Shown piece by piece: positions 33,221 to 40,959 of a stretch of DNA of 64,000 nt. The first letter of the stretch is position 1; the number at the start of each line of letters is the position of its first letter. The stretch spans positions 112,627 to 176,626 of the forward strand of contig NZ_JASCXJ010000011.1 in NCBI RefSeq assembly GCF_030271535.1. The letters run 5' to 3'. Both the position numbers and the translations under genes were made by a program. The stretch comes from Nocardiopsis sp. ATB16-24 (GTDB taxonomy: Bacteria; Actinomycetota; Actinomycetes; Streptosporangiales; Streptosporangiaceae). Under the pieces are notes generated by a model that was given only the letters and a program-made list of their open reading frames with translations, had not been told where the DNA came from and did no database searches.

Positions 33221-34114
33221 CTACCGCTTTCGGCGGGAATCACGTTTCGCTGCTTCCAAGGCTTGGTCACGCAGGTCGAACCAGCGTTGGCGCTTGTTTT
33301 TCATGCCGGGAATTCCCTTGAAAGGGCGGAGTTCTCTCAGCACCTGGTTGCAGAAGGCGACAGTACGACGGGGATCTATCTGGAGGAGACGGCTTGCTTC
33401 GTCGAATCCTGCCGCGGCATAGGCGAGCTGCTTTGGTGTGGCCCCTCCCGCGTTCTTCCTGCTCTTCCCCGTTGATCCTCGTTTCGGGGTGTCCTTCACC
33501 ACGGTTTTGGTTCTACGCTCGGCTGCACGCTGCCGTTCATCTCGGACGGCCTTCTGGGCTCGCTCTCGACATCTGACAAAAGCTTGTTTGAGATCAAGCC
33601 CCTTCTTGCCCTGCACGTCCATGACGAGGCCCCCCTCACGAAGTGCCTTTGTGCAGATAAGGGCTGCCTTGCGCGGATCTTTGCCAAGGAATCCCTCTGC
33701 GGTCCTCAGCGCTCGGGACAGAGTCTCCATGTCGATCCGAAGGCGTGGTGAACTTCTCTCATCGGGGCTGCTCCGCTTGCCACTTCGAACCCTCTGTTTC
33801 CTGCTTTCACTCCCGGCTGCTTGCATCTTTCGCGTAGAGGGTTCAAGACCTCCGCCCGCCTTCCAACCGGGGTCCACTGCAAGAGGCTTGGAATTCTTCC
33901 GCTTACGAGGCGCCTCCTTACCCCAGTGTTTCCGACACCGCAGCTCACGGTTGGTCCCGCCGAACTCATGTTCCTGATCGGGACGTTCCCACATGACGGA
34001 CAGACTCGCGTTGCGGTCGTCGCAGCCGGGGTAGCCGCAGGGGTTTCCGGTGTGTCCGGTACCGACCGCGCGAGGCGCACGATCGCGGGGCCGAGGGGGC
34101 TCGTTCTTCGTCAC
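33221..34114 (-). CDS. Basic protein with an internal duplicated domain
   Basis: A 297-residue, strongly basic protein of unknown function. Seen: N-terminal CGYPGCDDRN plus CRKHWGKE, a likely zinc knuckle; then two copies of a helical unit of about 60 residues: LSRALRTAEGFLGKDPRKAA with ICTKALREGG, and LAYAAAGFDEASRLLQIDPR with FCNQVLRELRPFKG. Each copy ends in a Lys/Arg-rich helix (ERAQKAVRDE, DQALEAAKRD). GTG 34114 has GGAG about 7 nt upstream. Base composition is less GC-rich than its neighbours, suggesting transfer. Nucleic-acid binding is an inference. Confidence 0.6.
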   Translation of the reverse strand: MTKNEPPRPRDRAPRAVGTGHTGNPCGYPGCDDRNASLSVMWERPDQEHEFGGTNRELRCRKHWGKEAPRKRKNSKPLAVDPGWKAGGGLEPSTRKMQAAGSESRKQRVRSGKRSSPDERSSPRLRIDMETLSRALRTAEGFLGKDPRKAALICTKALREGGLVMDVQGKKGLDLKQAFVRCRERAQKAVRDERQRAAERRTKTVVKDTPKRGSTGKSRKNAGGATPKQLAYAAAGFDEASRLLQIDPRRTVAFCNQVLRELRPFKGIPGMKNKRQRWFDLRDQALEAAKRDSRRKR

Positions 34115-34273
34115 CGCGTTCTCCGAATGGGCAGCGACAGGACTCTTATCCCTTTCGGGACCAAAGCCCTATCTGGGGGGGTTGAGGGGGCGAGCTAAGT
34201 GAACCCACACCCACGGGTCGGCGTCCTGGTGTACACAGACCTTGAGGGCGCCGTGGAGCACACTCTACGCCTC
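34115..34273. other. Divergent intergenic region
   Basis: Region between the basic protein gene (minus) and the drmD relic (plus). Apart from the ribosome site of the former I see no gene; the candidate promoter for the plus strand lies at its right end. Confidence 0.4.
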
Positions 34274-34302
34274 TTGCTTGTGAACCGGGTTAACAATAGA
34301 GT
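34274..34302 (+). promoter_or_regulatory. Candidate promoter of the former DISARM operon
   Basis: TTGCTT (34274-34279), 17-nt spacer, TAGAGT (34297-34302). It lies about 115 bp before the drmD relic and would now drive the methylase and kinase downstream. Confidence 0.4.
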
Positions 34303-34417
34303 CTCGGGCATCGACGCGGCACCCCAACGCCCCTAGGTTGGGTGTCACGCTCTCCCCCGCCGCCACCCGCTCTCCCCGACGGCAGGGCCCCAACCCGGCG
34401 CAACGCAGGAAGACCCG

Positions 34418-34694
34418 ATGCCCAGCACGACCCAAGCGCCCCCTGAGGCCGAGGAACTCACCACCGGTGCACTGGTGGAGGTACGCAGACAGAAGTGGGT
34501 GGTGAGCGGGGTCGAACCCAGCCCCGGCGCCACCCTCGTCACCCTTCAAAGCGTCGAGGTGGGAGATCGAGCCCGGCAGGCGCCTGCTCCCCAAGGGCGC
34601 GTTGCCCGAGATCACCGCTGAGGGACGCGACCGTCCCGACCCATTCACCGTCTTCCTGTCCGACCAACGGTTCATGTGGGGTGCTCCTGGGTAA
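34418..34694 (+). pseudogene. drmD: drmD relic (DISARM SNF2-like helicase, N-terminus only)
   Basis: Only the first 90 or so residues remain, in two frames. Frame one from ATG 34418: ELTTGALVEVRRQKWVVSGV and ATLVTLQSVE. A small deletion shifts to a frame reading WEIEPGRRLLPKGALPEI, then DRPDPFTVFLSDQRFMWGAP and TAA at 34692-34694. This is how DrmD-type SNF2 helicases begin (a short WVV module, then W-E-x-EPG and an FL-x-x-x-RWGA motif), recalled from the family, not searched. The helicase domain is absent and drmC sequence follows at once. Confidence 0.65.
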
Positions 34695-34706
34695 CGATGT
34701 TCGACG

Positions 34707-35030
34707 GTGGAGACCCTGGAAGGTGCCGCCGGAACCCTGGGAAGTCGGGAGCCGGGCATGGCCTTCCACGGGATCGAGGGGATACGGCTGTGGCACTGGC
34801 CGACGCGTCACCGCCCGGACCGTTACGCCCGCACCCATGCCAAACTCGCTGTGGCCGACCGGCGGTCCCTCCTGGTCTCCAGCGCCAACCTCACCCAGAG
34901 CGGGGTGTCGCGCAGCATCGAGGCGGGGCTGCTGGTGCGGGGCGGCGCGGCGCCGCGCCGGGTGGCCGAGCACATCGTCGAGCTGCGGGCCCGGGGTGTG
35001 CTGGAGCCTGTACGGATCGGGGAGGCCTGA
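34707..35030 (+). pseudogene. drmC: drmC relic (phospholipase D-like, C-terminal half)
   Basis: About 107 residues matching the C-terminal half of the DISARM PLD-like protein: MAFHGIEGIRLWHWP, then the HKD-type motif THAKLAVADRRSLLVSSANLTQSG and AGLLVRGGAAPRRVAEHIVELRARGVL. The N-terminal half with the first HKD motif is missing; PLD enzymes need two, so it should be inactive unless it dimerises. GTG 34707 could start it, without a clear ribosome site. Its TGA overlaps the methylase ATG, which shows the original operon continued into the next gene. Confidence 0.68.
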
Positions 35031-36919
35031 TGGACAGCGGTACCAGTGACAGACCCGTGGGCGCGCGGGCCCTGGTGGGGTCCGCCGACATCGCCCGGCT
35101 GGCCGGCGTGCGCCGACCCGCGGTGAGCAACTGGCGCAGGCGTTTCGCCGACTTCCCCGCCCCGGTGGCGGGCAGCTCCTCCCAGCCTCTGTTCGCCCTG
35201 GAGGAGGTGCGGGCGTGGTGCCGTGAGCACGACAGGCCCTTCGAGGCCGAGGGGGCCGACCTGGTGTGGCAGCGAGTGCGCGCCGAGGTGCCCGACGTCC
35301 GCCGAGCCGAGTTCCTGGCCTACCTCGGGCAGGTGCTCACCGAGGACCTGCCCGTCCCATCGCCCACGCCGGGCGTACCCGAGGAGTGGGGCGGACTGGC
35401 CCGGGAGCTGCTGTCGGGAGAGGATCCCGACAAGGACTACGAAGAGCTGTGCGGGCGCCTGGCCGGGGAGCGGGGACGGGCCGAGACCGATCCCGTCCTG
35501 GCCCGATGGATGGCCGAGCTCGGAGGTATCGACGAGGGCACGAAGGTGGCCGTTCCCGCCTGCGGTGTCGGCACGCTTCTGGTGGCCGCTCTCGCACGCG
35601 GTGCGACCGAGGGCTTCGCTCAGGACCGCGACCCCTTCGCGTGGAGGGTCGCGACCACACGCCTGCATCTGGGACACGGGAACGCCGTGTGCCTCACCGA
35701 CGCCGAGGACTCTCTCCGGGACGAGGACGTTCCGTACGGACGGTTCGACGTGGTCCTGTGCGACCCGCCGTTCCGGGACCGGGAGTGGGGCCACGAGGAG
35801 TTGGCCGACGATCCCCGTTGGGTGTACGGAGTGCCGCCTCGTTCGGAGGGAGAGCTGGCGTGGGTTCAGCACTGTCTGAGCCTGGCACGGCCGGGCGGGC
35901 GTGTGGTCGTGCTGTTGCCCGCGTCGGTGTCCTACCGGCCGAGCGGGCGCAGGATCCGCGCCTCCCTGCTCCGTGCGGGTGCGCTGCGGGCCGTGTTGGA
36001 GGTTCCCCGTGAGGGACCCGCGCAGGCCGCCGGCCGCCAGGTGTGGATCCTGATCCGGCCTCAGGAGGGCGCGGACACCGACGGTCGGATCCTCCTGGTC
36101 GGAGAGGCCGAACCCACCGACTCGGTTCGAGCCTGGGAGGACTTCCTCGCGGGTGTCGACATGGACAGGGACCCACGCCGATCGGTCCTGGACGTCTCCT
36201 CCCTCATCGACGAGGAGGTGGACCTGCGCCCGGCCCGGTACCTGGATCGGGCACGGAAGACGCGAGCGTCCGTCCACTACCCGCCACTACTGACCGAGTT
36301 CACCGACACGCTGGAGCAGGCGCGGTCACTGGTGGAGGACCTGACGCTGTCCCCCGTGGAAGAAGTGCCCGAGACGACCGTGGGCGCATTGTTGGACGAG
36401 GGCGCCCTGGAACTACACCGGGCCCCGCTGGCCCTGGACACCGGGGCGGGGGAGGTTCCCGTGTTGACCGTGCGGGACGTGCGGTCCGGGGAGGCGCCCA
36501 GTGGAAGGTGCACCCGTGTGCCGGGGCTGGTGATGGCACTGCCGGGAGACGTGGTGGTGGCCGAGACCGTGCGGGAGACTCCTGTGCGGGTGATCACCGA
36601 GCCCGGTACGGCCCTGGGCCCTCGCCTGGTGCTGCTGCGCCCTGTGGAGGGGCGGATCGACGCCGCCTTCCTGTCCTGGGTTCTCCATCCTCGGTGCGTG
36701 GCCTCGGTGCGCACATCCAGCGGCAGGGCGGACGTGCGTGCACTCCGGCTTCCGGTGCTGTCCCTGGAGCGGCAACGGGCCCACGCACGGGTCTGGGAAC
36801 GGCTGGCCCGCAACGCGCATCTGACGGAGCGGATCACAGAGCTGGGCGCCCGCCTGGCCGAGCTGGGCGACCGGGCTCTGCGCGAGGGCGGGCTGGGGCC
36901 GCGGGCGGGCTCCACATGA
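35030..36919 (+). CDS. N6-adenine DNA methylase with N-terminal HTH and target-recognition domain
   Basis: A 629-residue HsdM-type methyltransferase. Seen: N-terminal helix-turn-helix (GSADIARLAGVRRPAVSNWRRRFADFP), SAM motif VAVPACGVGTLLVAALARG (about 178-196), catalytic motif LCDPPFRD (about 243-250; D/NPPF), and LARPGGRVVVLLPASVS. The last 220 residues resemble a type I specificity half-domain (LDEGALELHRAPL, PGLVMALPGDVVVAETV, SWVLHPRCVASVRT). ATG overlaps the drmC relic stop. No restriction subunit is adjacent, so it is an orphan methylase or the remaining part of a larger defence locus. Confidence 0.82.
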   Translation: MDSGTSDRPVGARALVGSADIARLAGVRRPAVSNWRRRFADFPAPVAGSSSQPLFALEEVRAWCREHDRPFEAEGADLVWQRVRAEVPDVRRAEFLAYLGQVLTEDLPVPSPTPGVPEEWGGLARELLSGEDPDKDYEELCGRLAGERGRAETDPVLARWMAELGGIDEGTKVAVPACGVGTLLVAALARGATEGFAQDRDPFAWRVATTRLHLGHGNAVCLTDAEDSLRDEDVPYGRFDVVLCDPPFRDREWGHEELADDPRWVYGVPPRSEGELAWVQHCLSLARPGGRVVVLLPASVSYRPSGRRIRASLLRAGALRAVLEVPREGPAQAAGRQVWILIRPQEGADTDGRILLVGEAEPTDSVRAWEDFLAGVDMDRDPRRSVLDVSSLIDEEVDLRPARYLDRARKTRASVHYPPLLTEFTDTLEQARSLVEDLTLSPVEEVPETTVGALLDEGALELHRAPLALDTGAGEVPVLTVRDVRSGEAPSGRCTRVPGLVMALPGDVVVAETVRETPVRVITEPGTALGPRLVLLRPVEGRIDAAFLSWVLHPRCVASVRTSSGRADVRALRLPVLSLERQRAHARVWERLARNAHLTERITELGARLAELGDRALREGGLGPRAGST

Positions 36920-37021
36920 GCGGACTGGCGCGGCGGTCGGACGGGTTCCACGAAAACGACGTACGCCCCGGACGCCGCGATGCGTGCGGGAAGACGACCT
37001 GAGGCCACGGGAGTGCAGGAG

Positions 37022-38566
37022 ATGACCGGACCGGTGCGGGGCAGGCGCCTGTTGGACGGACGCTACGAGATCGACACCACGCCGCTGGGACGGGGCGGTA
37101 TGGGCGAGGTCTACGAGGGGCGTGACATCCGCCTGGAGCGCGAGGTCGCGGTCAAGTTCATCCGCTTCCCCTCCGACGCCGACCAGGCCGAGCGCGCCGA
37201 GATGGTGCGGCGGTTCGTGCGCGAGTCGCGCATCACCGCCGAGCTCCAGCACCCGGGGGTCCCCGCGGTCTTCGACGCCGGCAGCGGCGCGGACAAGCGC
37301 CCCTACCTGGTGATGCAGCGTATCCATGGGGTGAGCGTGTCCGACCTGCTCGCCGAGCAGGAGCGGTTGTCCGTGGGGTGGGCCGCGGCGCATGGGGCCT
37401 CCCTTGTCCACCGCGACCTCAAACCGAGCAACCTGATGTTGGAGTCCAGCGGAGCGGTCAAGGTCCTGGACTTCGGGTTGGCGGTGGCGTTGGACCGTAC
37501 CGACATCTCCCAGATCACCAAGACCGGGCACACCCCCGGCACACCCGAGTACATGGCCCCCGAACAGTTGATGGCGGGGATGACCACCCCGCACAGCGAC
37601 CTGTACGCGTTGGGTTGTGTCCTGTACGAGATGCTCACCGGCATGCGGCTGTTCACCGCTTCCACGCCCTTCGCAGTGGCCTCCAAGCAGGCCAACGAAC
37701 GGCCCGGGGACGTACGGTCGGTGCGCCCGGACGTCCCCGCAGAGCTCGCGGAAGTGATCGGCGCCCTGTTGGAGAAGCGTCCCGAGGACCGACCGGGCGA
37801 CGCCGTACAGGTATACGGGCGACTCATCGGCTTCGCCGACGGCTTGGGCCCGATCCCCGGTGTGCTGGGTCCCTCGTCGGTGCCGGAGCCGCAGCGGATG
37901 TACGCGGCGGCGCTCTCACGCGTCCTGGCCTCGGCCACCGCCCCCACGACGTCCGCGACTCCGGAACCGCCGCAGCCGTCGGGGGCCTCGGAGCCGGCGG
38001 TCTCCCCCCAGGCGGGACGGGAGCGCATCGAGAGGGCACGCGAGGAGGTGGCCGACCTGGTGGGCGCCTCCCGTTACCGGCAGGCCGCCGAGACCCTGCG
38101 CGGCGCCGTCGCGGACGCGGCGGCCGCTTTCGGTCACACCGATCCCGAGGTGGTGGACCTGCGCCTGGAGTGGGCGAACATCCTGTTCGAGGGCGGTGAC
38201 TTCCGCCAGGCCGGTCCGCTGTACGCCGAGTTGGCGGGGGATCTGGCACGCGAACCCGGCAGGGAGCAGAGTCTGGTGTTCCGCTGCCGGTTGCAGGACG
38301 CCACCTGCCAGGCGCTGACCGGGGAGACCGCCCGTGCCTTGGAGCTGCTGCGCGCGCTATTGGAGGACGAGCTGGTCGCCTTCGGCGCCGAGGACCAGCG
38401 GACGCTGGAACTGCGGCGCCAGATCGGACTGTTGGAGCTGGGCGCGGGTCGACGTGAGGCGGCCGAGGCCACGCTCGCAGAGCTGCGGGAGGACCTGGTG
38501 CGGCTGCACGGGGAACGGCACCCCGCGGTGGCACAGATCGACGGGGTGTTGCAGGGAACGGGGTAA
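37022..38566 (+). CDS. Ser/Thr protein kinase with C-terminal TPR-like repeats; one kinase helix missing
   Basis: A 514-residue soluble kinase. Seen: PLGRGGMGEVYEG (Gly loop), EVAVKFIRF (ATP Lys), HRDLKPSNLM (catalytic loop), VLDFGLAV, and YMAPEQL. Between LSVGWAAA and HGASLVHRDLKPSN the usual dozen residues of helix E are absent; the DNA stays in frame. The C-terminal 170 residues form TPR-like repeats (AETLRGAVADAAAAFGHTDP, AGPLYAELAGDLAREPG, ALELLRALLEDELVAFG). ATG 37022 is used; ATG 36980 is possible. Loss of the helix may impair folding, so it could be inactive. It follows the methylase by about 100 bp. Confidence 0.82.
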   Translation: MTGPVRGRRLLDGRYEIDTTPLGRGGMGEVYEGRDIRLEREVAVKFIRFPSDADQAERAEMVRRFVRESRITAELQHPGVPAVFDAGSGADKRPYLVMQRIHGVSVSDLLAEQERLSVGWAAAHGASLVHRDLKPSNLMLESSGAVKVLDFGLAVALDRTDISQITKTGHTPGTPEYMAPEQLMAGMTTPHSDLYALGCVLYEMLTGMRLFTASTPFAVASKQANERPGDVRSVRPDVPAELAEVIGALLEKRPEDRPGDAVQVYGRLIGFADGLGPIPGVLGPSSVPEPQRMYAAALSRVLASATAPTTSATPEPPQPSGASEPAVSPQAGRERIERAREEVADLVGASRYRQAAETLRGAVADAAAAFGHTDPEVVDLRLEWANILFEGGDFRQAGPLYAELAGDLAREPGREQSLVFRCRLQDATCQALTGETARALELLRALLEDELVAFGAEDQRTLELRRQIGLLELGAGRREAAEATLAELREDLVRLHGERHPAVAQIDGVLQGTG

Positions 38567-38574
38567 GGCGGGGT

Positions 38575-38611
38575 GGGCAGGACACGGATGTCCCGGTCTT
38601 CGTGCCTGCCC
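38575..38611. terminator. Hairpin between convergent genes
   Basis: GGGCAGG (38575-38581) pairs with CCTGCCC (38605-38611), between the kinase gene and the minus-strand gene at 38644. Confidence 0.4.
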
Positions 38612-38643
38612 CGGTCTCGGCGCTACCACCGTGGTCGGAGGGT

Positions 38644-39276
38644 TCACTCGACGGAGCCGGAGAAGGTGACGGGACCGTAGGCGATCGCACCGTACTCGTC
38701 GTGGAACTCGACCGTGTACTGCAAGTGCCGGTCCTCCTCCGAAGCCCAACAGTCCTCCTCCCAGGTGGCGCTCTGCCCGTCCGCGAGCAGGTCGGGAGGG
38801 TTGATGCTCTCTCCCAGATGCGGGGACTCCCCCTCCCTGAGCGGGTCCCCCACCGAACAGCTCCGGATGCTCGCCCCTGTGTAGAGGGGCTCTCCGGTGC
38901 CGTTGGTGATCTCCACGTCCCACGCCAGGTACGGCAGAGCACCCTCCTCCCCTGTGGTGGGGTTGTAGCCGTCCTCGGCGATACGACGCTCGACACCGGT
39001 CAGACGTACGGTGAACCCGTCCCCGGCGTCGTACACCTCATCGAGGCCCAAGAGGTCCGGAGGCACCGGTTCCCCGGTCCCGGCGGGATCCTCCTCGTAC
39101 CCGAGGTCCTCCGAAGGCTCGGAGGCCGACTCCTCCTGTTCTGCCATGGCATTCTCCGCCGCCGACTCCAGGGCGGAGGCCAGGTGGAGACGGTGGCCGA
39201 ACCACCCGGTACCGAATCCGACGATCAACGCCACGGCCGCGGCCACGACGGTCACGGTCCATCCTGCTCTGGTCAC
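38644..39276 (-). CDS. Membrane-anchored extracellular protein, DUF4352-like
   Basis: A 210-residue protein with one N-terminal membrane segment (TVTVVAAAVALIVGFGTGWF), an acidic linker (AMAEQEESASEPSEDLGYEE), and a beta-rich domain: FTVRLTGVERRIAEDGYNP, LAWDVEITNGTGEPLYTG, and Cys residues in RSCSVGD and EEDCWASE that may form a disulfide. This is the layout of immunoglobulin-like DUF4352 proteins. GTG 39276 with GGGGGAGG just upstream was chosen. Function unknown. Confidence 0.7.
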   Translation of the reverse strand: MTRAGWTVTVVAAAVALIVGFGTGWFGHRLHLASALESAAENAMAEQEESASEPSEDLGYEEDPAGTGEPVPPDLLGLDEVYDAGDGFTVRLTGVERRIAEDGYNPTTGEEGALPYLAWDVEITNGTGEPLYTGASIRSCSVGDPLREGESPHLGESINPPDLLADGQSATWEEDCWASEEDRHLQYTVEFHDEYGAIAYGPVTFSGSVE

Positions 39277-39301
39277 GGCCTCCCCCGATCGTCCCCGCTG
39301 C

Positions 39302-40636
39302 TCAGATGTCGCTGTAGGCCCGCAGAACCCCGACCATGCTCCTGAGCTGAATGATGCAGTCCCCGGGCAGCGGATCCGGGTTGAAATGCATGACGATGTT
39401 GCGGATCTTGATGATCGTGACGAGCTGCTGGATGAAAAGACCGCGGTCCAGCGGCCATCCCAGACGCTGCCAGTTCTCCGGGGACTCCAGTACGGCCTTG
39501 TAGTCGCCCATGGTGAGGTTGTTGGCGTTCTCCAGGCCTTCACGCCCCTCATCGGCGCCACAGAATTTACGGATCACCTCCATGGAGAAATTCTCCGCGA
39601 CGATACGACGCAGCAAGGTGTCGATCACACCGATGAGGAGGAAGGGCGTGGCCGCCTCGCTGTAGCGCTGGACGACATCGGAGGCGGTGACGATGCCGCT
39701 GAGACTCCCGTCCTCTCCATTGACCAGGACGTATCCCTTCTCTTGGATCTCCGGTAGGACCTCGATGAGTTCCTTGTGGAATTCCACCGGGTCGCAGGGT
39801 TCCACGGCGTCCCGAAGGCCGGCACCGGGATCTCGGCTCAAGGCCCGAGCCAAGCTCTTGAGCGTCACCACGCCCCGCAGGACGGGTTTCTTTCCTTTGC
39901 TCATGACGGGAAGCTGTGAGTAGTCCCGTAGAAGCATGGCGGTGAGTGCGCCTTGAAGGGAAGAGTTCTCCCGCACCCTCATCACGTTCGTGCTGGCCGA
40001 GGGCAGAGCACCCACGGCGGGACTCACCTGGTAGTGGCCCTCGACCGTGTGGACGAGTTTGACCCGGTCGTCCATGCCCTGGTCGCGAATGCTGGGTTTG
40101 GCGGTCAGGCCATGGTTGGCCAGGTCGGATTGAATGAGCTGTATGAGGTTGTGGCTTCGCCGGTCGGTGCCCCACAGCGCGAGCAGTTCACGGACGGTCA
40201 TCTTCATGGGGGCGTGCCGATCCGCGCAGGCGCGTGCCTCGCGCAACTTTCCGTGGCGGCGCAGATTCAGGGAGAGGTGACCGCCGTCCTCCTCTCGGAC
40301 GGACCTGTCGGCTTCCTTCTCCAACAGGATGCGACGTAACCGATCGAGGTCCCTGCCATCCTTGGTACGCCTCCAGGCGAACCACCCGTCCACGGAGGTG
40401 TTCCCCGTCACTTCCTGTGCGGCTTTCGTGGGATCGGGAAAAGGACGGGTGTCGGGCAGGATGAGCTGGGCGTCGGAAGAGACGGTGGCTCGGAATTCCC
40501 GCTCCGCCTCGGGAAGCTCCAGTACGAGTTCGTCTCCGGGTTCCAGAAGCCCTCGAAGGACGAGGTCGTGCAGGGTTATCGGGCGACCTCCGTCGAGATA
40601 GAAGGGTTCTGGCTCTTCTTCGGCATACGTGGACAT
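39302..40636 (-). CDS. RAMA-domain and CBS-pair fusion protein
   Basis: A 444-residue protein. Residues about 15-105 fit the RAMA (restriction adenine methylase associated) domain: PITLHDLVLRGLLEPGDELV, PFPDPTKAAQEVTGNTSVDG, WFAWRRTKDGRDLDRLRRIL. Residues about 225-345 are a CBS pair: VRENSSLQGALTAMLLRDYS with QLPVMS and LRGVVTLKSLARAL, then GYVLVNGEDGSLSGIVTASDV. The C-terminal 100 residues are helical (LLIGVIDTLLRRIVAENFSM, IIKIRNIVMHF). ATG 40636 has AGGAGAG upstream; the frame stays open to 40837. RAMA is thought to sense modified DNA and CBS pairs bind adenine nucleotides, so a regulated modification sensor is plausible (inference). Confidence 0.75.
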   Translation of the reverse strand: MSTYAEEEPEPFYLDGGRPITLHDLVLRGLLEPGDELVLELPEAEREFRATVSSDAQLILPDTRPFPDPTKAAQEVTGNTSVDGWFAWRRTKDGRDLDRLRRILLEKEADRSVREEDGGHLSLNLRRHGKLREARACADRHAPMKMTVRELLALWGTDRRSHNLIQLIQSDLANHGLTAKPSIRDQGMDDRVKLVHTVEGHYQVSPAVGALPSASTNVMRVRENSSLQGALTAMLLRDYSQLPVMSKGKKPVLRGVVTLKSLARALSRDPGAGLRDAVEPCDPVEFHKELIEVLPEIQEKGYVLVNGEDGSLSGIVTASDVVQRYSEAATPFLLIGVIDTLLRRIVAENFSMEVIRKFCGADEGREGLENANNLTMGDYKAVLESPENWQRLGWPLDRGLFIQQLVTIIKIRNIVMHFNPDPLPGDCIIQLRSMVGVLRAYSDI

Positions 40637-40959
40637 TTTTCTCTCCTGACCCGTGAAGACGACCTGGTTCCAGAGTGGACTCATCCCCTGTGTTTTTTCC
40701 AGTGCCTTTTCCTCTCCCTTATCCCAAATTCGGGCATGGAACAGCTGTTTTCCTCCCTTGACGGAGGTCATGGAGGCCACGGCCTCGGAAGCCTCCCATC
40801 CCCTCGTTCCCAGAAGTACGGGCCCACCTTCTGTCACGGATGGGACAAGCGTTCTCGTTCACCCCTGCACGTGCGGCGGTGTCCGGGTAGGTTGGCCGGT
40901 GACTCCTGGTACTTGGAGCCGCCCTGCGGTTTCCCCCCGACCACGGAAGATCGATCGCC
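40637..40959. other. Divergent intergenic region
   Basis: 320 bp between the RAMA-CBS gene and the helicase gene. The minus-strand frame stays open and looks partly protein-like (KQLFHARIWDKGEEKALEKT), so the RAMA-CBS protein could start further upstream (ATG 40771 or 40837), but the best ribosome site is at 40636. AT-richer parts around 40690-40760 may hold the promoters. Confidence 0.4.

Noticed and set aside
34707..35030. Intact small PLD enzyme
   Set aside because: Only one HKD-type motif and half the family length, directly after a drmD fragment; a remnant is the better reading.
40637..40837. Longer N-terminus for the RAMA-CBS protein
   Set aside because: The frame is open and looks partly protein-like, but the best ribosome site is at 40636 and the RAMA domain begins right after it.
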